NCBI GenBank assembly: GCA_023014485.1
Contig: JAJOZX010001002.1
Span: 626,001-690,000 of the forward strand
Reading direction: 5' to 3'
Length of the DNA: 64,000 nt
Source of the DNA: Bathynomus jamesi
Lineage: Eukaryota; Arthropoda; Malacostraca; Isopoda; Cirolanidae
The notes beneath the pieces were generated by a model, which saw only the letters and a program-made list of their open reading frames with translations, did not search any database and had not been told where the DNA came from. Position numbers and translations under genes: made by a program. Positions 10,210-19,443 of the stretch are shown here, piece after piece. Positions within the stretch are counted from its first letter, which is position 1. Each line of letters opens with the position of its first letter.

Positions 10210-11342
10210 CAGTGGTTGGCACCGTTAACCAAAAAGTTAACTTCGTTAACCGCTAATCCGTTAACCAAAAAGTTAACTTCGTTAACCGTTAATCCGTTAA
10301 TTCGTTAAACATGTAACGGAAGTTACCGATAAACCGTTAACGTTAACTTTTATTATAAAAAAAATGAAAAACACAATATATATATAATTTAATTTTCCCT
10401 CTTCTCGTTCTCCATTTTGTCCATGAGATGCATGTTGCCCTTCATGAAAATTAGCATATCAAAGTTTTCATCAGACAGGGATGATCTCTTGGCCCTCAGG
10501 ATGTCCTTGCCCATAGAACAAACGCTCCACTGCAGCACTGGAGGGGATGGCTGTGTTGAACTTGATGAACAAGTCCACCAACACTTGCTCACCCAAGAAG
10601 GCAGCATCTGTCAGCAAGTCCTTGGAGTTGGTCTCCAGCCAGGTCTTGACCAAGTTCTGGGCCTTGCCCTTGAGTGACCTGTGGCGTCTGCTGCTCTCTT
10701 TTGTCTGGATGACAGCACTGAAGAAGTCATCCTCCTCCTCCTCCTCCTCGTTGTTGCTGCCTCCACTGTTGCTGCCCACTTCGTTGGACTGCTGCTTCAT
10801 GGCCTCCTCGACTGTACCCTCCATGCTTTTCCTCACCCTGGCGACCTTGGTGTTGTCATACTTGTCCAACCAGATGAGGCGAAACCTGGGATGGAAAGCA
10901 GCAGCCAGCTGGCATTCGTCATCCTCCAGGAGGGGCCCAAACCTTTTGTCGATGCCTGCCAAAAGTGCGTCGACCAAGGCGCTGCAGTAGACGAGGCCCT
11001 TGGACTTCAACTCCTTAAGCCTGAAGATTGTCGCAGCAACTGTTGGCAGCAGAGTCCCAAGGTAGGCTTGTTCCTCCCCCTGGATCTTGTCGAGTGCTTT
11101 GGCCACAGGTGACATGATCTGGAAATAAAACAATGGAGAATTAGTAAATTGTAGAAATTCAAATTTGTATTATTCTGCAATATTTTTTGGGTTAACGGAC
11201 TTGAGTTAACGGAAGTTAAATGTAACGGAAGTTAATTAGTCCGATAATGATTTTCAAAGTTAACTTAAAAGTTAAATCGTTAACGAAAAAGTTAACTTCG
11301 TTAATTAACGATTAACGGATTAACGGTTTGTGCCCAGCTTTG
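10210..11342 (-). mobile_element. hAT transposon (GTTAACGG family), 1133 bp
   Basis: Ends CAGTGGTTGGCAC (left) and GTGCCCAGCTTTG (right), an imperfect inverted pair resembling the element at 2468-3262. Subterminal regions are dense in GTTAAC(C/T)NNTTAAC-type repeats. It is inserted in SINE copy B; the flanks CCTTTATA and CCTTATAG are a decayed 8-bp target duplication. It carries one terminal transposase exon on the minus strand. Confidence 0.85.
10389..11119 (-). pseudogene. hAT transposase, last exon
   Basis: The minus-strand exon follows an acceptor (TTTCCAG before ATCATGTC, about 11119). It encodes a helical region, a conserved pair (LAAAFHPRFRLIWLDK, about residues 80-95), an acidic EEEEEEDD stretch and the dimerisation motif IPSSAAVERLF. 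A single frameshift right after VERLF moves the C-terminus (SMGKDILRAKRSS, then FMKGN) to another frame ending at about 10389. The catalytic residues would lie in upstream exons that are absent from this 1.1-kb copy, so it cannot move by itself. Family assignment is firm. Confidence 0.82.
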
Positions 11343-11492
11343 CCTTATAGCATAGTGGTTAAGACGCTAGGCTGCTGGTGGGGCGTGTTTCGGATTCGAC
11401 GTTAAACTGTAGGTCTAAGGTGGGATGAAAATCTTGACCTTCGTCAGAATGAACAATTCGGGCGGAAGCAAACCAAAGGTTACCAAAGGTAT
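11343..11492 (+). mobile_element. Dimeric SINE copy B, 3' part
   Basis: Monomer 2: GCATAGTGGTTAAGACGC, a decayed B-box, GTTAAACTGTAGGTCTAAGG and GAACAATTCGGGCGGAAGC. It continues the SINE split by the hAT element. Confidence 0.8.
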
Positions 11493-11800
11493 ATAGTAAC
11501 CAATGCTTAAGACATTTGTAATTACAACTTAAGTAGAAACAGGATGAAAAGTTTAATGTTTTTCAAATAAAGCACCATTCCGCCCATACGCCCATTTCAG
11601 AGTACGACCAGCTCGCAGCAGGGGGTCAACAGGGGGTCAATGTACTGACGAGGGATCCATATGTAATTCATCACCACTGAAAACCACAATTTTCCGCGTT
11701 ATGCCAATTCAAAGAATATCTAAATCCATATTAGTTTTCGCGTACTTTTGTATTACAGACACCTCTAGTTATTATCAGTCAGGAACAAGACGCACAGCAC
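11493..11800. other. Unassigned spacer
   Basis: No open frame, repeat boundary or RNA gene recognised. Confidence 0.3.
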
Positions 11801-12472
11801 CAGGCCCTTAGCCAGGGGAGAAGGTGTGGGTGGCCCTCCCCCCCACCGCCATAGAGCAGCGAGTTCCGCCAAATTACACTGTATTTTTAGCTTCTGTGTA
11901 ATATTCTCTCTTTATTCTCGCATAAGTCACAGTGCGATGAAACTGCCATCGAAAAAGTGCCTATAATAGCTTTCTAATTTCCCCTAAAAGTTTCTAGAGA
12001 TTTTGTTATCGAATCTAGAGGTTTTGGTTGATAATATTCGGGCAACAGTAGGCCCACCAGCAGACGATGTAACATTTTGGTTACCATCGACGCTTACCAA
12101 CGTGGTAGAGGATATTTAACAATATTTGTTGCATTTTTACCATAATATAGGTAAGTTATGGGCACCATGTAAAATGTAGGATTTAGATCTCTGTTAAGAG
12201 TGACTAAAAGGATATTATTTATTTATGTATACTTTAGTAAAGTAAGCATGAATAACCTGGTAACATTTATTTATTATTTCAACAAATTTACTCATTGTGT
12301 TATGAAAACATGATAGTTATTAATATAATAATAGTGAGTAATACCTCATAAATATCAAAGATAGGAATGGTTTCCTTATGTATGGCTCTTTCCTATATAT
12401 GCTCTCCTATATGAGTTCCGTTGAATGAGACTCCCCCCCCCCCAACCATGAAAAATCCTGGATACGGGCCTG
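11801..12472. mobile_element. hAT-like non-autonomous element, 672 bp
   Basis: The left end CAGGCCCTTAGCCAGG pairs with the right end CCTGGATACGGGCCTG with two mismatches, followed on both sides by G/C homopolymer runs. The CAGG(C/G) termini resemble hAT MITEs. Only AGCAC is shared by the immediate flanks, so the 8-bp duplication is not confirmed. No coding content. Confidence 0.6.
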
Positions 12473-12533
12473 AGCACGTTTGTGTTTCTTCCCCAAGGCA
12501 GCATAAATTTACCTGTATCAATCACAGTTAGAT

Positions 12534-13082
12534 TCATGGGTGTCCGCAGAAACATTTTCAAGTGGGGGGGTGGCAAAACATATATGGAGGGGATCAGCTT
12601 TTACAGTGTAACTTTATAAGGCAACGGACTAAAAGAATATGTGCTATGTATGATTAAACGCAAACACACATTTACAGTATTAATAAAAATTACTAAAAAT
12701 ACTTAGTTTAATTACGAAGCATCTCAACCTTGGCATTACTATTATAAAATAATGGACACGAGTAGGGTAACAAGAAATAATTAAGGTTAAAGAAATGTAA
12801 AGTGAACCACGAGCTTTAATAATGAAAATTATAATAATTTATAAACACATTACGTTCACTGACATACCAAAATATTTGTAATAAAGATAAAAAAAAGACA
12901 AAACTTGGTATTGAACGACCTCTCAACTGTGCATGTAGTCGCAGGTAATGTTAATAATATGAGAATTGTCTGGCGAATGGCTAGGTAAAATTCCGTACTT
13001 GAAAGCAAGTCCAGAAAGTTTATGTTGAGGTCTTGCAAGAGGGGACAAATGCCCACTCTTGCCCCTTCCTGCGGGCACCCAT
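12534..13082 (-). mobile_element. hAT element remnant, 549 bp
   Basis: Terminal repeats ATGGGTGTCCGCAG (left, about 12536) and CTGCGGGCACCCAT (right, ends 13082) pair with one mismatch. The 8-bp flanks AGTTAGAT (12526-12533) and AGTTACAT (13083-13090) are a target duplication with one difference. The interior retains the transposase C-terminus on the minus strand. Confidence 0.8.
12856..13056 (-). pseudogene. hAT transposase C-terminal fragment
   Basis: About 60 codons containing LTLPATTCTVERSFNT, a hAT dimerisation motif of the ZMYM/TTF-type group. The rest of the transposase is missing. It lies just inside the right terminal repeat of the 12534-13082 element, as expected for the transposase 3' end. 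Confidence 0.75.
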
Positions 13083-13090
13083 AGTTACAT

Positions 13091-13756
13091 TCGTACTACC
13101 CCAGGCCTGCTCTACACAAATTAAACCATAAAAAAGTATTTATAATAGAAAATGTTCCGTATTCAGGCCTGTTTTTTTAATTATTCTTATTCTGTTTATT
13201 TTATCGCTACCAGAGTTCACTCATTTATATATACATTAAAACATTTGTAACGAAATATATCAGCCAAACGGCTGTCGTTGTACAGAGGTTGTTTGTTATA
13301 AAGAAGTTTTCCTTTGCCGATATTGTAGTGGATATTTTAATGACCTATTTAGACTTTCATTAGTCATTTATACATACTTTATATAGTACTGTGCCTCATG
13401 CAGTATATTAAATGTATTACTTAAAAGTATTTAAGTATTTAAAAGTATTTCTCCGTGAGGGAAAACATTCTAGCCAATTACGCATCAGCTTTTAGGCGTC
13501 AGCCAATCAGCAGCCCAATTACTTTCTCGATCGGGGAAATGGCGGTAGAGATGAACACGTGCAGCTCAGTCTGAGTTAGCGAAAACACCTCCTTATAACG
13601 AAACGTGTTTCGATACGGAGAATTTTTTCGAAATGCCCAAGATGTTCGGTAAAGAGAGATTTCGTTTAGTGAAGTGTCGTTATAGAGAGGTTTTACTGTG
13701 TGTGTATATATATATATATATGTAATACTATTATTACGATATATTATATCTTAATT
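13091..13756. other. Unassigned spacer with a possible pogo/Tigger-type end
   Basis: Mostly featureless. Read on the minus strand, the right part starts CAGTAAAACCTCTCTATAAC (near 13697), which resembles pogo/Tigger terminal repeats; a weak partner (GTTGTACAGAGGTTGTTTG) lies near 13280. A short TA run follows at 13706-13722. No gene seen. Confidence 0.4.
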
Positions 13757-13967
13757 AACCTTGGATTTGCTTCCGCCCGAATTGTTCATTCTGACGAAGG
13801 TCAAGTTTGTCACTTCACCTTAGACTTACAGTTTAACGTGGAATCCGAACCAGCAGCACAGCATCTTAACCACTTAGCTACCAGGGTACCCACTTATCTA
13901 CCAACCAATTTCTTTTACTGTGTGAAAGGATGAACAGCTGGATTTTGCTGCGCGCCGATAATTATTT
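13757..13967 (-). mobile_element. Dimeric SINE copy C (5' truncated)
   Basis: The reverse complement contains monomer 2 complete (GCTTCCGCCCGAATTGTTCA on the plus strand) and the 3' part of monomer 1 (GATGAACAGCTGG). The monomer 1 promoter half is missing. It shows the dimer order is a fixed property of the family. Confidence 0.8.
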
Positions 13968-14600
13968 ACTGCTATCTTAATTCTAAATTATTATTTTAAT
14001 GGCGATGATAATGATAAGCTTTATCTTTAAATAGTAATATAATAAAAGCGGATGAGCGCAAACACAACGTTCTGAGACGCAGTAGCAAACGGAGCTGGCT
14101 AGCAGCACAGAACACTCGCAGAAATGAGTGATAAACAAGCCAGTTGTCGGCGCTCGCTGATTGGCTGATATCTCCTGCGTCATCATCCCATTGTCCCACT
14201 ATAGCCTTCGATACTCACATAATTACTGTGATCAACCGTGCCTGTGGCTCATCTAATAATATCGTTATTTCATCGCGCTCTCAAAACTGCAGTAATTATT
14301 GTTTGAAATGTATTGTTTGATGGGCTTTTAAGTATTGTTTTAATATTTACTATAAATAATTTTTTTAATTCTCTGAGGCTGGTTTACCGCCGCCGGTAAA
14401 CGCGATAACACAAAGAATATGCCATTGCTTTGGATATATATACACTGTCTCAATGTCTACCTTGACGCTACGTCAATGGTAATATGTGTAATGATTCTAA
14501 AATAAGTAAGTCTGTTAATTGTTTGGTATTAATGGTGTCTATAATTTTGAACTGTGACGTGTGTAACGGATGATTTTTTTTAGTAAGAGTGTTCTCTAAT
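13968..14600. other. Unassigned AT-rich spacer
   Basis: No convincing gene, RNA or repeat structure seen. Confidence 0.3.
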
Positions 14601-15433
14601 GGAAGATTTCGATAGTTTATGTAGAGAGAGTGATGTTCTTATTGAAATGCGAAGGTGTTCGTTTGCTATTAGTTGATAATGACAGCTTATGCTACCAATA
14701 TAATTCGTATGATAGCGAATACAATTCAGAGTATATAATAAACAGAACCAGGGTATTCGGAAGTTTTTCTTTGTGGGATACCTTTAATTTTATACTGTGA
14801 TTATTTGTAAATATGAAACGAAAATTTATTTGTGTATAGTTTTGTTAGTAATGAATGAAGGTAATTTTTTATTTTAAGGCTAATACTCGTATAACCATAG
14901 TGTGAAAAGCTAAAATACTTTTAGGTCCTTATTAACTGTTGGAATGTTGTACGCGACTGTTGGTAAATGTTATTTAAAAGTTGTTTAAATACTTGTTAAA
15001 AGATATTCTTGGGATAGGAGTTGTCTGTAAAGAATTTTGGATATATGTTATTTCGTTATGGAAGGATATGTATGTTGAACAAAAGTGATAGTATCAATAA
15101 ATTAAACTTTTTATCTTGTTAATATTATACACGAGTGATATGTCGCCGAAATAACTAGTACCTAGACCTGTGTGATTGGGTTTCCTGTAGACAGAGGTAT
15201 GAAATTTGTTTGCTCTTTTGGTAATTCTAATATCAAGAAAGCATGAAGTTTGATTTGTTTCTTAGTGAATAGGATCTGTGAATGTTGGATATTTAAATAG
15301 TTAAGGAAATTGTTTGAATGGTAAAGAGTAGAAATGTATCATCTACATGACTTTGTATAATTTAGGTTTAATGTTATTAGGACAAATTTTCAGCCAAATT
15401 TTCTCATTATGACATTAAAAAATATTGGGCAGA
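14601..15433 (-). pseudogene. Penelope-like element reverse transcriptase fragment
   Basis: On the minus strand, an RT catalytic block reading SHVDDTFLLF (about 15320-15350; Y/HVDD is the RT motif C) is followed downstream by a FLDI-type block and the Penelope hallmark SVYRKPT, then a GLGTSYF block, spread over different frames. Many indels and stops. It belongs to a different subfamily from the copies at 56-59 kb. It ends exactly where the Polinton target duplication starts, so the Polinton landed at or next to its edge. Confidence 0.7.
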
Positions 15434-15439
15434 GACGTA

Positions 15440-15833
15440 AGTAGTATAGTGTAAAAAAGGTTGAGTGCAATGTAATGGCAAAATATTACGTAATGTTGCA
15501 TGATGACGTAATATTGCAAGAGTGCCACCCACCACCCCTTGTTGCAAGAGTGCCAACCCCCACCCCACCCCCTTTGCTGCAAGAGTGCCACCCCACCCCC
15601 ATTTGTTGCAAGAGTGCCACCCCACCCCCATTTGTTGCAAGAGTGCCACCCCACCCCCTTGTTGCGAGAGTGCCCCCACCCCCCTTTGCTGCAAGAGTGC
15701 CACCCCCACCCCCCTTTGTAGCAAAAAAAAGAGAGAGAGAGTACAGGCCTTTGTTGCCAACCCAAAATGGGATTGCAAGGGGCATGCAACTTGGAGGCGG
15801 AGTTCTCCCCCAAGCTATTCCCACCAAAGGGCC

Positions 15834-15873
<40 letters not shown>

Positions 15874-15967
15874 GAGTGCCAATCTTTGTTGCCAACCCCA
15901 AAATGGGATTGCAAGGGGCATGCAACTTGGAGGCGGAGTTCTTCCCCAAGCTATTCCCCCCAAAGGG

Positions 15968-16011
<44 letters not shown>

Positions 16012-16560
16012 CCAATCTTTGTTGCCAACCCCAAAATGGGATTGCAAGGGGCATGCAACTTGGAGGCGGAGTTATCCCCCAAGCCATTCCCCCCAAAGGG
16101 GCAGAAAGGAAGAGATAGCAAGAGAGGAAGAGAGAAAGAGGGGTATGCAATTTGGAGGCGGAGTTCTCCCCCAAGCTGAACCCCCCAAAGGGGTATACTT
16201 AACCTAAGAGGCCTCTATGGGAGGGAAGGGGTTTCCTCACCACCCAAAGGGCCACTAAAAAGAAAGGACCAGAGATCCTTGCTCGGCGAAGGCGGAGCGA
16301 ATATAGAGTCTTTTCCCGCTCCGCCGCCTTTTATAGCCCCTAAACAGCCAGTTGGCTGAATTGCCAGATAGCGCCATGCGCTTAATTACTCCCCAGCCGG
16401 TGCCTCGGGCACATCAGCCAGTGCTTCGGGCACATCAGCCACGCTGAGTTGCCAGATAGCATTAATCATTTAATTTAACTCATTAATCAGCCAATAGAAG
16501 ACTGAGTTACCAGATAGCGCCATGTATTTTATTTAAAGCATATATACCAGTTGGCTTAGA
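15440..16560. repeat. Polinton left terminal inverted repeat
   Basis: Three zones: the terminus; about six tandem GCAAGAGTGCCACCCCACCC units (15518-15720); and four modules of about 130 bp (starting near 15752, 15889, 16021 and 16141) with GGATTGCAAGGGGCATGCAA, GGAGGCGGAGTTCTCCCCCA and, in the first three, (GA)n runs. Then a unique part with CCAGATAGCGCCATG repeats. The partner is 24960-25728 in inverse orientation. Confidence 0.85.
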
Positions 16561-17002
16561 AGATCGATTTGAGAATTAGCAATTAATTAATTAATCAGAA
16601 AACCAAATAAATGATATAATTGTGTACAAGGAATAAATAAAACACCACTACAACGTTCTGTTTATGAATTAGTGCATATACATCGGGGCACATATATGAT
16701 CAAATAATATAATGGGAAATATATAATCATACAAAGCATAGTATTAACAAATATTAGAAAAATATATAGTTATATTATCAAGTTATATTATCAAATATTG
16801 GTACAGGAAATATATACAAAACTTACAATCATATTAAAAAATATATATTTATATTAATTATATATATATACTCGTACAAAACATAGTATTACACAAATTT
16901 TAGAAAAATATATAGTTATATTATCGAAAGTTATATTGTCAAATATTGGTACAGGAAAATATATACAAAACGTACAATCATATTAAAAAAATATATATTT
17001 AA

Positions 17003-17046
<44 letters not shown>

Positions 17047-17170
17047 CCGTACAAAACATAGTATTAAATTTTTTTTTAGAAAAATATAGTTATATTATCA
17101 AAAGTTATATTATCAAATATTGGTACAGGAAAATATATACAAAACGTACAATCACATTATTATTACAGTA
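16561..17170. repeat. AT-rich tandem repeat inside the Polinton
   Basis: Three copies of an about 150-175-bp unit beginning GTACAAAACATAGTATTA (near 16729, 16876 and 17050) and containing CAAATATTGGTACAGGAAA. A TA run (17007-17041) lies between units 2 and 3. Non-coding, next to the 3' end of the small-gene cluster. Confidence 0.8.
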
Positions 17171-17184
17171 AAAATATATAGTCT

Positions 17185-17538
17185 TTACCGCCTACGATGC
17201 AAAACGCTAAATTCGAAGGTGATTGATGCTACATCAACATCGCCATTACTCTGCACGATGTGGTAAAACCGCCCAAGCATCACCTCATCGTTTAACTGAT
17301 ACGGCGGTTTATATTCAATGTAAAGGGCTTTCATATCGTTCAATACTATTTTTGTACCCACTTTACACTCGGCAGGTAAGGTGCCCTTAAGCGCTGCTAG
17401 AATGCTATCAAAAGCACGCGCAAAAACGTCATCGTCAGGCGTTACCATAAATACAAGTTTATAATCATGCTTTTCCAATCGGGTTTTTTTTCTTGACGTA
17501 CCGAGCTTTTCAATCGTGAACTCTTCTTCACTCGACAT
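17185..17538 (-). CDS. Small Polinton protein, 117 aa (unknown)
   Basis: ATG at 17538 (MSSEEEFTIEKLG), stop at 17185. The N-terminus is acidic then Lys/Arg-rich (SRKKTRLEKH, possible nuclear or DNA-binding signal). A mixed alpha/beta body follows, ending in a basic VLHRRR tail. No recognised domain, signal peptide or membrane segment. Last of four closely spaced minus-strand genes; its start is 38 bp beyond the previous stop. By position it could be a small virion-like or regulatory protein, but I see no evidence of function. The intact frame and good initiation codon support it as a real gene. Confidence 0.6.
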   Translation of the reverse strand: MSSEEEFTIEKLGTSRKKTRLEKHDYKLVFMVTPDDDVFARAFDSILAALKGTLPAECKVGTKIVLNDMKALYIEYKPPYQLNDEVMLGRFYHIVQSNGDVDVASITFEFSVLHRRR

Positions 17539-17576
17539 AGCGACAATTGAAATAAGCTTCCAAGTCGCAACGGCAG

Positions 17577-17801
17577 CTATCCACTATATAGAGATACAGC
17601 TCTTCGGGATGAACCGTGTAGGCGAGCTCTGCACCGTATCTCAAGCGTTTTGTACCAAAGCTCAGGATATTTCGAAGAATCTAAACCTTTTAAATACGCG
17701 TCCAGATCTAGCCCGTTCTCTCCCTGCTCATTCCTACATTCAACAAATCCGTCGAGCAGAGCGGTGTAAGCGTACTCAAGTACTGTATCAAAATAAATCA
17801 T
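17577..17801 (-). CDS. Small Polinton protein, 74 aa (unknown)
   Basis: ATG at 17801 and stop at 17577, starting 16 bp after the stop of the upstream gene. The protein is acidic in the middle with many Tyr, Leu and Glu, and ends with a short basic Ser-rich tail. No domain recognised. Tight packing with its neighbours on the same strand resembles a viral gene block. It may be the N-terminal part of a longer protein truncated by a frameshift into 17185-17538, because the two lie in different frames only 38 bp apart. Not certain to be a gene. Confidence 0.45.
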   Translation of the reverse strand: MIYFDTVLEYAYTALLDGFVECRNEQGENGLDLDAYLKGLDSSKYPELWYKTLEIRCRARLHGSSRRAVSLYSG

Positions 17802-17817
17802 GTCTGAGATCGTGTGT

Positions 17818-18465
17818 CTAATATAGGTTCAGCTTACGGAATCCAACGATCTCAAACATTCTGTCGAGGATGAAACGGTTCCGTGTAGGAACAAGAACGC
17901 CATTATCAGCCGTGTTCTTCCACATCAATCGTATATCAACGCATGGTTGATTGTTATTTACACTCAATGTACAAACAACGGTATATGAGGAGGCTTCACT
18001 AATCACCTCTCTTATTATACCTACGTCAGCTGGTATTTTATAGCGGTCCTCAGCCCACCTCTCAACTACCGCGAAGATTTTATGCATCTCCTCAAGATTT
18101 AAATAAATAACGTTGCGCTTGCTCGCAGGTATACTGTTTGTTTCACGCACACAGTTAATGGTGCCGGTTTCCCGCCTGAACACACGCAACGACTTCGTCA
18201 CGGAGACGTCGTACGAGGCGTTGAGAATGCTTCTCAAAGGGAGTTCCATCGTATTCATCGAGATGACTATGGCATATCCACTCGGCGCAAGCTCTGAGGA
18301 GACTATGAGCCGCGTGAGGCACGCAGGCAGACAGGAACGGTTCGATGGGCGGTTGACTCACCCTGATAATACGTGAATGGGTTTGTTCGAACCCGTATGA
18401 TCCGCGAGGTGCGCACCATAATCTAATGAAACCTGTGCAGCGCTGACCGAATTGTTGTATCCCAT
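17818..18465 (-). pseudogene. Polinton protein of about 215 codons with one in-frame TGA
   Basis: ATG at 18465 (MGYNNSVSAAQ). The frame is open to 17818 except for a TGA at codon 36 (just after KPIHVLSG). An internal ATG gives an intact 146-aa C-terminal part (17818-18258). Sequence on both sides of the TGA looks coding. The stop lies in GGTGAGTC, which also resembles a splice donor, but reading resumes in the same frame, so a nonsense mutation is the simplest reading. No domain recognised; the protein is beta-rich by eye, and a minor structural role is only a guess. It sits between the 190-aa gene and the 74-aa gene on the same strand. Confidence 0.55.
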
Positions 18466-18612
18466 TATATTGGGAGGTGTTTTGAGAAATTTTCCGGTAC
18501 AAGAATTAACTTCGGTTTTAACGTTTTATCACTACCACTCCCCAATACGCACCAGACATTTTTGCAAAGGGGATTTCATGAACTAGGCACATTTTATAAT
18601 GTTTTATCTCTC

Positions 18613-19185
18613 CTAAACATCTTCACATCGGGGCGCTATTAGAGAGAAACATATGTTCATATTTACCTTTTTATTTAACAGGCGATACTCATCTCTAAAA
18701 TCTGTTAAAAACTCACATAACCCTTTAGCTACAACCTCACTACAAACCTCATCATGATATATATTAATGTAGTGGTAAAAATACTTAAGATTGTCCATGA
18801 TAACGAGATTCACATTTTCAGTCGTAGGGTATGAGTAATCGACATGGTGTAGCATGATATAATACCGTTTATCACAAGGCTCACTATCCATAACTTTTTT
18901 AGCTTCTGAGCGTGCCGCTTCTTCTACCACGCGTTGTACGTGTCTCTTCATAAAGCCTAGTTCTACAACATACTTCAGTACATCGTTTGTACTGTGAAAT
19001 CCTACAACCCCCTCGCCAGAATATCCGTAGAGTATTTGAATAGCCTGACCCTTCGCACGATTCAATGCTTCCTTAAAAGAGTCAAAGGAGGCTGGGATAG
19101 GGAGTTTTTCAGTATCCACTACATCTACGCACTTTACTGAATACCACTTCATAAATGTTGAACACGCGATATTAAAGGTGGCCAT
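18613..19185 (-). CDS. Polinton protein, 190 aa (unknown)
   Basis: ATG at 19185 (MATFNIACSTFMKWYS), stop at 18613; intact. Aromatic-rich, with a basic helix around KRHVQRVVEEAARSEAKK (about residues 79-96) and a Tyr/His-rich middle. No recognised catalytic motif and no transmembrane stretch. It is the first gene of the small-gene block downstream of the polymerase. A GC-box-like GGGCGGGGC lies about 120 bp upstream (19302-19310), within a 250-bp gap after the polymerase stop, so this block may have its own promoter. Function unknown; the intact frame in an otherwise damaged element makes it the best-preserved Polinton gene here. Confidence 0.65.
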   Translation of the reverse strand: MATFNIACSTFMKWYSVKCVDVVDTEKLPIPASFDSFKEALNRAKGQAIQILYGYSGEGVVGFHSTNDVLKYVVELGFMKRHVQRVVEEAARSEAKKVMDSEPCDKRYYIMLHHVDYSYPTTENVNLVIMDNLKYFYHYINIYHDEVCSEVVAKGLCEFLTDFRDEYRLLNKKVNMNICFSLIAPRCEDV

Positions 19186-19301
19186 TTTCTTCTACGTGGG
19201 AGAGAATACACGTCTGAGCTCAAGGGTATACAGAGGTCAACTGAGAACGCGGGGACAGAGGTCTGCTCAGGCTACGGGATGAATCACGTCCCCGGTCTTA
19301 C

Positions 19302-19310
19302 AGTGGGCGG
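19302..19310 (-). promoter_or_regulatory. GC-box-like element upstream of the small-gene block
   Basis: GGGCGGGGC in the only sizeable gap between the polymerase and the 190-aa gene. Candidate Sp1/KLF-type promoter element by sequence only. Confidence 0.3.
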
Positions 19311-19443
19311 GGCATAACTTTACTGTACACACGCACACACGCAAAGTGAAACACAAGTCGATGCATGATTTATTTAATAAACGAAATAATCAGTATGTAT
19401 ATATTTAGAAATACGTGCAATAAATAAGTTAGCAATAGACCCA

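Noticed and set aside
10417..11112. Plus-strand open frames
   Set aside because: Antisense of the hAT transposase exon; Ser/Leu runs are the complement of its acidic tract.
15407..16207. Long open frames in all frames across the Polinton left TIR
   Set aside because: Low-complexity GA and CCACCCC tandem repeats lack stops by composition; translations are Pro/Ser/Arg-Glu repeats.
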